NCBI GenBank assembly: GCA_014763785.1
Contig: JACXUS010000002.1
Span: 1-48,337, forward strand
DNA length: 48,337 nucleotides
Source: Sphingomonadales bacterium
GTDB taxonomy: Bacteria > Pseudomonadota > Alphaproteobacteria > Rhodobacterales > Rhodobacteraceae
Direction: 5' to 3'
The notes below the pieces were generated by a model. The model saw only the letters and a list, made by a program, of their open reading frames with translations. It made no database searches and was not told the origin of the DNA. The number at the start of each line of letters is the position of its first letter. Within the stretch, counting starts at the first letter, position 1. Both the position numbers and the translations under genes were made by a program. Shown one piece after another: positions 43,996 through 48,337 of the stretch.

Positions 43996-45326
43996 CCATG
44001 CATGCCACGAACATGGGCAATTCGCTCTACAAGACCGATCCGCTGACCAAGCGGCTCAATGCGGCGGAGGCGCGCTTCCGCATCTACGGGATGGCGGCGG
44101 TGGCCTTCGGGGTGCTGGCGCTGGTCGGGCTGCTGACCTCGGCTCTGGGCACGGGGGTCAGCGCCTTCCGCCAGACCTTCGTCGAGATCCCGGTGATGCT
44201 GGATGCGGCGGTGCTGGACAAGTCGGGCAACCGCAACCCCGAGGAAATGGCCAAGATCACGACCATCGGCTACGCCAAGGTGCTGGAAACCGCGATGGTG
44301 GCCGAGCTGACCGAACGCGGCCTGCTGAACGATCGGGTCTCGGCCAAGGATGCGGGCGGGCTGATCTCCAAAGAGGCCCCCGCGCAGCTGCGCAACATGG
44401 TGCTGGCCAATCCCGAGCTGCTTGGGACCACGGTCGAGTTCCGCGCGCTGGCCAACGGCCGGGTGGACGGCTTCTTCAAGGGCCGCGTCACGATGGAAAG
44501 CGCGGCGCTGGACAGCAATATCAGCCCCGCCCAGCTGGAGCTGGCGCAGAAGATGCGCGAGCTGGGCCTGCTGAGCGTGAGCTTCAACTGGGGCTTCATC
44601 ACCGGGCCGGACGCGTCCGAGCTGCGCCCCGAGGCTGCGGGTCTGGGCGTTGCGATCCTTGGCTCGCTTTACATGATGATCTTCGTTCTGGTTCTGGCAC
44701 TGCCGCTGGGCGTCGCCGCCTCGATCTATCTTGAGGAATTCGCGCCGCAGAACCGGTTCACCGACCTGATCGAGGTGAACATCTCGAACCTCGCCGCGGT
44801 GCCCTCGATCGTCTTCGGGATCCTCGGTCTGGCGGTCTTCATCAACTTCGGCGGCCTGCCGCAGAGCTCGCCGCTGGTCGGGGGTCTGGTGCTGACGCTG
44901 ATGACCCTGCCGACGATCATCATCGCGACCCGCGCCGCGCTGAAAGCCGTGCCGCCCTCGATCAAGGACGCAGCGCTGGGGATCGGCGCCTCGAAGACGC
45001 AGACGGTGTTCCACCACGTCCTGCCGCTGGCGATGCCCGGCATCCTGACCGGCGCGATCATCGGCCTGGCGCAGGCCCTGGGCGAAACCGCGCCGCTTCT
45101 GCTGATCGGCATGGTGGCCTTCGTGCGCGACTATCCGGCGGCGCCGCCGGAAGGCTTCCTAGATCCGGCTGCCGCGCTGCCGGTTCAGGTCTACAACTTC
45201 ACCCAGCGCGCCGATCCTGCTTTCATCGAACGTGCCTCGGGGGCGATCATCGTTCTGCTGGTCTTCCTCCTGGCCATGAACCTGCTGGCGATCATTCTGC
45301 GCCGTCGCTTCGAGCGGCGCTGGTAA
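43992..45326 (+). CDS. pstA: Phosphate ABC transporter permease PstA
   Basis: The 444-residue product also has the long alphaproteobacterial form. After the first helix (VAFGVLALVGLLTSALGTGV) comes a large periplasmic insertion (about 55-200), then the core with EFAPQNRFTDLIEVNISNLA, VPSIVFGILGLAVF and the coupling segment DAALGIGASKTQTVFHHVLP. It pairs with PstC to form the channel. ATG at 43992 overlaps the pstC stop; an ATG at 43998 would shorten it by two residues. Confidence 0.96.
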   Translation: MTMHATNMGNSLYKTDPLTKRLNAAEARFRIYGMAAVAFGVLALVGLLTSALGTGVSAFRQTFVEIPVMLDAAVLDKSGNRNPEEMAKITTIGYAKVLETAMVAELTERGLLNDRVSAKDAGGLISKEAPAQLRNMVLANPELLGTTVEFRALANGRVDGFFKGRVTMESAALDSNISPAQLELAQKMRELGLLSVSFNWGFITGPDASELRPEAAGLGVAILGSLYMMIFVLVLALPLGVAASIYLEEFAPQNRFTDLIEVNISNLAAVPSIVFGILGLAVFINFGGLPQSSPLVGGLVLTLMTLPTIIIATRAALKAVPPSIKDAALGIGASKTQTVFHHVLPLAMPGILTGAIIGLAQALGETAPLLLIGMVAFVRDYPAAPPEGFLDPAAALPVQVYNFTQRADPAFIERASGAIIVLLVFLLAMNLLAIILRRRFERRW

Positions 45327-45338
45327 GGGACCATAGCC

Positions 45339-46136
45339 ATGAACGATATGAGACTGACGGAGAGAACCGTGGACACCACCGAGATCAAGATCGCCGCGCG
45401 CAAGGTGCAGGTCTATTATGGCGCGACCCACGCGAACAAGGATGTCGATGTGGATATCCTCGACAAGACGGTCACCGCCTTCATTGGCCCCTCGGGCTGC
45501 GGCAAATCGACCTTCCTGCGCTGCCTGAACCGGATGAACGACACCATTTCGGTCTGCCGCGTCGAGGGCGAGATCCTGCTGGATTCCGAAGACATATATG
45601 ACAAGAAGGTGGACCCGGTGCAGCTGCGCGCCAAGGTCGGCATGGTGTTCCAGAAGCCGAACCCCTTCCCCAAGTCGATCTATGACAACGTGGCCTATGG
45701 CCCGAAGATCCACGGCCTGACCAAGAACAAGGCGGAGCTCGACGAGATCGTCGAAAGCAGCCTGCGCAAGGCGGCGCTGTGGAACGAGGTCAAGGATCGT
45801 CTGGACGCGCCGGGCACCGGCCTGTCGGGTGGTCAGCAACAGCGTCTGTGCATCGCCCGCGCCGTTGCCACCTCGCCCGAGGTGCTGCTGATGGACGAGC
45901 CCTGCTCGGCACTTGACCCGATCGCGACCGCGCAGGTCGAGGAGCTGATCGACGAGCTGCGCGAGAATTTCTCGGTGGTGATCGTGACGCACTCGATGCA
46001 GCAGGCCGCGCGCGTGTCGCAGCGCACCGCGTTCTTCCACCTCGGCAACCTCGTCGAATTCGGCGAGACCGGCCAGATCTTCACCAATCCCAGCGATCCG
46101 CGGACGGAAAGCTACATCACCGGCCGCATCGGCTGA
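45339..46136 (+). CDS. pstB: Phosphate ABC transporter ATP-binding protein PstB
   Basis: The 265-residue ATPase has Walker [21 protein letters not shown] (the PstB-typical form), Q-loop [20 protein letters not shown], signature [16 protein letters not shown], Walker [16 protein letters not shown] and the switch histidine in [12 protein letters not shown]. It powers phosphate uptake through PstCA. ATG at 45339 with AAGGGA nine bases upstream. It is followed by phoU after 12 bp. Confidence 0.98.
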   Translation: MNDMRLTERTVDTTEIKIAARKVQVYYGATHANKDVDVDILDKTVTAFIGPSGCGKSTFLRCLNRMNDTISVCRVEGEILLDSEDIYDKKVDPVQLRAKVGMVFQKPNPFPKSIYDNVAYGPKIHGLTKNKAELDEIVESSLRKAALWNEVKDRLDAPGTGLSGGQQQRLCIARAVATSPEVLLMDEPCSALDPIATAQVEELIDELRENFSVVIVTHSMQQAARVSQRTAFFHLGNLVEFGETGQIFTNPSDPRTESYITGRIG

Positions 46137-46148
46137 TCGGAGGACGCA

Positions 46149-46859
46149 ATGAGCCAACATATCATGAGTGCCTTTGACCGCGATCTGGAAGCGGTTCAGG
46201 CCATGGTCGTGAAGATGGGCGGCATGGTCGAGGCGCAGATCCTCGACGCGGCCCAGGCGCTGGAAGCCCGCGACGAAGAGCTGGCCGACGAAGTGCGCAA
46301 GCGCGACAAGGCCATCGACACGCTCGAAGAGCAGATCAACGAAGAGGCTGCTCGGCTGATCGCGCTGCGCTCGCCCGCGGCCAGCGACCTGCGCATCGCG
46401 CTGTCGGTGATCAAGATCGCGGGCAGCCTCGAGCGGGTCGGGGATTATGCCAAGAACATCGCGAAACGCTCGAATGTTCTGGTGCAGATGCCGCAAATCA
46501 ACGGTTCGACCGGCGCGATCCGCCGTATGGCGATGACCGTCGAAGCGATGCTGAAGGATGCGATCGACAGCTATATCCAGCGCGATGCCGCTCTGGCCGC
46601 CGATGTGCGCGCCCGCGATGTCGAGGTGGATCAGATGTATAACGCGCTGTTCCGCGAATTCCTGACCTATATGCTGGAAGACCCGCGCAACATCACCGGC
46701 TGCATGCACCTGCATTTCATCGCCAAGAACATCGAGCGGATGGGCGACCACGCCACCTCGATCGCAGAGCAGGTGATCTATCTGGTGACCGGCGAGATGC
46801 CCGAGGACAACCGGCCGAAAACCGAAAGCGTGACCGCTTTCGACGAAGCGGAGAACTGA
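46149..46859 (+). CDS. phoU: Phosphate signalling regulator PhoU
   Basis: The 236-residue product is a pair of three-helix bundles. It has the conserved E/DxxxD metal motifs in RVGDYAKNIAKRSNVL (first half) and RMGDHATSIAEQVIYL (second half). PhoU links PstB state to the sensor kinase and prevents PhoB activation when phosphate is plentiful. GGAGG precedes the ATG. It ends 3 bp before phoB. Confidence 0.97.
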   Translation: MSQHIMSAFDRDLEAVQAMVVKMGGMVEAQILDAAQALEARDEELADEVRKRDKAIDTLEEQINEEAARLIALRSPAASDLRIALSVIKIAGSLERVGDYAKNIAKRSNVLVQMPQINGSTGAIRRMAMTVEAMLKDAIDSYIQRDAALAADVRARDVEVDQMYNALFREFLTYMLEDPRNITGCMHLHFIAKNIERMGDHATSIAEQVIYLVTGEMPEDNRPKTESVTAFDEAEN

Positions 46860-46862
46860 TCC

Positions 46863-47555
46863 ATGAGCCCCGCCCAACAGCCCTGCGTGCTGGTGGTCGA
46901 GGACGAATCGGCCCAGCGCGAAGTCCTGCAATACAACCTCGAGGCCGAGGGGTTCCGGGTCGCCATGGCGGTGAACGGGGACGAAGCGCTTCTGATGGTC
47001 AAGGAGGAACGCCCTGACCTGATCGTTCTCGACTGGATGCTGCCCAATGTCTCGGGGATCGAGATCTGCCGCCGGGTCAAGGCCAATCCGGAAACCCGCG
47101 GCATTCCGATCATCATGCTCTCGGCCCGTTCGGAGGAATCCGACCGGGTGCGGGGCCTTGAGACCGGCGCCGATGATTATGTCGTGAAGCCCTATTCGGT
47201 GGTCGAGCTGATGGCGCGGCTGCGCACCCAGCTGCGCCGGACCCGTCCGGCCACCATGGGCGAGCGGCTGGCGTTCGAGGATATCCTGCTCGATGCGGCC
47301 GAGCATCGCGTCTTCCGCGATGGCAAGCAGCTCAAGCTGGGCCCGACCGAGTTCCGCCTGCTGTCCACGCTAATGGAAAAGCCGGGCCGGGTCTGGACCC
47401 GCGATCAGCTGCTCGATCGGGTCTGGGGGCGCGATATCTATGTCGATACCCGCACGATCGACGTGCATGTCGGGCGGTTGCGCAAAGCGCTGATGGTCAA
47501 TGGCGGCAGCGATCCGGTGCGCACGGTGCGCGGCACGGGCTATTCTCTGGGCTGA
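46863..47555 (+). CDS. phoB: Phosphate regulon response regulator PhoB
   Basis: The 230-residue product has a receiver domain with the acidic pair in VVEDE, the phospho-acceptor D57 in LIVLDWMLPNVSG, S88 and K109 (VVKPYS). A winged-helix OmpR/PhoB effector domain follows (LKLGPTEFRLLSTLMEKPGR, then VDTRTIDVHVGRLRKAL). It should bind the Pho box at 41337, making the operon autoregulated. No phoR is found next to it, so its kinase gene must be elsewhere. Its 3' end overlaps the convergent ribokinase gene by 16 bp. Confidence 0.95.
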   Translation: MSPAQQPCVLVVEDESAQREVLQYNLEAEGFRVAMAVNGDEALLMVKEERPDLIVLDWMLPNVSGIEICRRVKANPETRGIPIIMLSARSEESDRVRGLETGADDYVVKPYSVVELMARLRTQLRRTRPATMGERLAFEDILLDAAEHRVFRDGKQLKLGPTEFRLLSTLMEKPGRVWTRDQLLDRVWGRDIYVDTRTIDVHVGRLRKALMVNGGSDPVRTVRGTGYSLG

Positions 47556-48337
47556 TCCGCAAGGAAAGCCTCGACTTCGGCGCGGGCGGGAATGGCATCG
47601 GCCGTTCCCGCCCGTTGCACCTTGATCGCCCCGGCAGCGGCCGCGAGCCGCATCGCGGCGCGCGGGGCCAGCCCCTCGGCGAGGCCTGCCACCAGATATC
47701 CCGCGAAGGTATCCCCCGCGCCGGTCGTATCGACGACCGTGGTCGGGAAGGCAGGCTGAAAAAACGTCTCTGATCCGGCGCAATCGTGCCAGTCGGCGCC
47801 CTCACCGCCCTTTGTGATCACAACGTTGGGAACGCCTGCCGCTGTGACCGATTGCCCCGTCGCCGCCGCAAACTGCTCAGCCTCGACCGCATTCATCAAC
47901 AGCAGATCGACATGGGGCAGGATCGCGCGCACCGCCCCGGCCTCGAAGGGCGCAGCGGAATAGACCACAAAGAGACCCTGTTCCCGCGCAAAACGCGCGG
48001 CCTCAACCTGGGCCGAGGTTTCATTCTGCAAGATCAGCACATCGCCCGGCCGCGCCGAGCCCAGCGCGGCAATCACCGCCTCGGGGGTGATATCCCGATT
48101 GACCCCGGGATAAAGGACAATGCTGTTTTCCCCGTCCGTATCGAGCAGGATGATCGCATGCCCCGTCGCCCCGGGCAGCTCGGCCACATGCGCGCAATCG
48201 ACCCCCGCCGCCCGCAGACGGGCCAGCATCGGCCCGCCCTCCGCCCCGACGGCGCCGATGTGGTGCACGCGCGCGCCCGCGCGGACCGCGGCCACGGATT
48301 GGTTCGCGCCCTTGCCGCCCAGCCCCTGTGCATAGCC
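47540..48337 (-). CDS. rbsK: Ribokinase-family (PfkB) sugar kinase, 5' end cut by window
   Basis: The visible 265 residues begin in frame at the window edge with GYAQGLGGKGANQSVAAV, which is the substrate-binding GGKGANQ motif of ribokinase. The ATP/catalytic motif VVDTTGAGDTFAGYLVAGL is near the C-terminus, with NAVEAEQFA and VITKGGEGADW between. Only about 35 residues should be missing. It phosphorylates a pentose or similar sugar; GGKGAN favours ribose, but other substrates are possible. An internal GTG at 48295 is not the real start. It converges on phoB. Confidence 0.88.
   Translation of the reverse strand, partial: GYAQGLGGKGANQSVAAVRAGARVHHIGAVGAEGGPMLARLRAAGVDCAHVAELPGATGHAIILLDTDGENSIVLYPGVNRDITPEAVIAALGSARPGDVLILQNETSAQVEAARFAREQGLFVVYSAAPFEAGAVRAILPHVDLLLMNAVEAEQFAAATGQSVTAAGVPNVVITKGGEGADWHDCAGSETFFQPAFPTTVVDTTGAGDTFAGYLVAGLAEGLAPRAAMRLAAAAGAIKVQRAGTADAIPARAEVEAFLADQPRE

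Noticed and set aside
45159-47306. A 715-codon minus-strand frame opposite pstB, phoU and phoB
   Set aside because: Antisense to three well-identified genes, with no recognisable domain.

Overview
The window is GC-rich (roughly two thirds G+C by eye) and reads as a chromosomal segment of an alphaproteobacterium of the order Rhodobacterales (Rhodobacter/Paracoccus relatives). The support is gene order and gene type: kdsD-lptC-lptA-lptB-hpf, a Mic60-like gene between hemD and a HemY-like gene, a 204-residue RNase D without HRDC domains, and an NDUFA9-like gene beside uppP. The exact genus cannot be fixed from the sequence alone.

Region 1 (1-3724, minus strand) is a compact envelope operon: rnd, kdsD, lptC, lptA, lptB, then the 5' end of a hibernation factor gene. 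Stop and start codons overlap at most junctions. It makes the Kdo precursor and moves lipopolysaccharide.

Region 2 (about 3725-23893) is an accessory surface-polysaccharide locus, less GC-rich at its left end. It holds two GlfT2-like galactofuranosyltransferases, UDP-galactopyranose mutase (glf), a third family 2 glycosyltransferase, three sulfotransferase-like proteins, a small probable beta-trefoil protein, an alpha/beta-hydrolase, an ABC-type polysaccharide exporter (kpsM, kpsT, kpsE) and two large RTX calcium-binding proteins. The RTX proteins bracket the exporter half and share an 86-residue super-repeat and a common C-terminal domain. The simplest reading is a sulfated, galactofuranose-rich capsule exported by KpsMTE, with type I-secreted RTX proteins that may sit on it through calcium. 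This is the most interesting part of the window.

Region 3 (23894-33447, minus strand) is mostly housekeeping: mtgA (peptidoglycan), the glutamate synthase genes gltD-(unknown exported protein)-gltB, uppP, and an NDUFA9-like NAD(P)-binding protein. tRNA-Leu(CAG) and tRNA-Thr(CGT), each with its own terminator, follow at 33.6-34.0 kb.

Region 4 (34010-41322) holds a HemY-like TPR protein, a Mic60/mitofilin-like protein and hemD on the minus strand. Divergent from these is tsaD-gpsA-yciI-EVE, and then a CbiX-like chelatase gene after a structured 240-bp gap.

Region 5 (41323-47555, plus strand) is the phosphate regulon pstS-pstC-pstA-pstB-phoU-phoB behind a clear Pho box, with a strong hairpin after pstS that should set a high PstS:PstC ratio. 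phoR is not here. A ribokinase-family gene, cut by the window end, converges on phoB with a 16-bp overlap.
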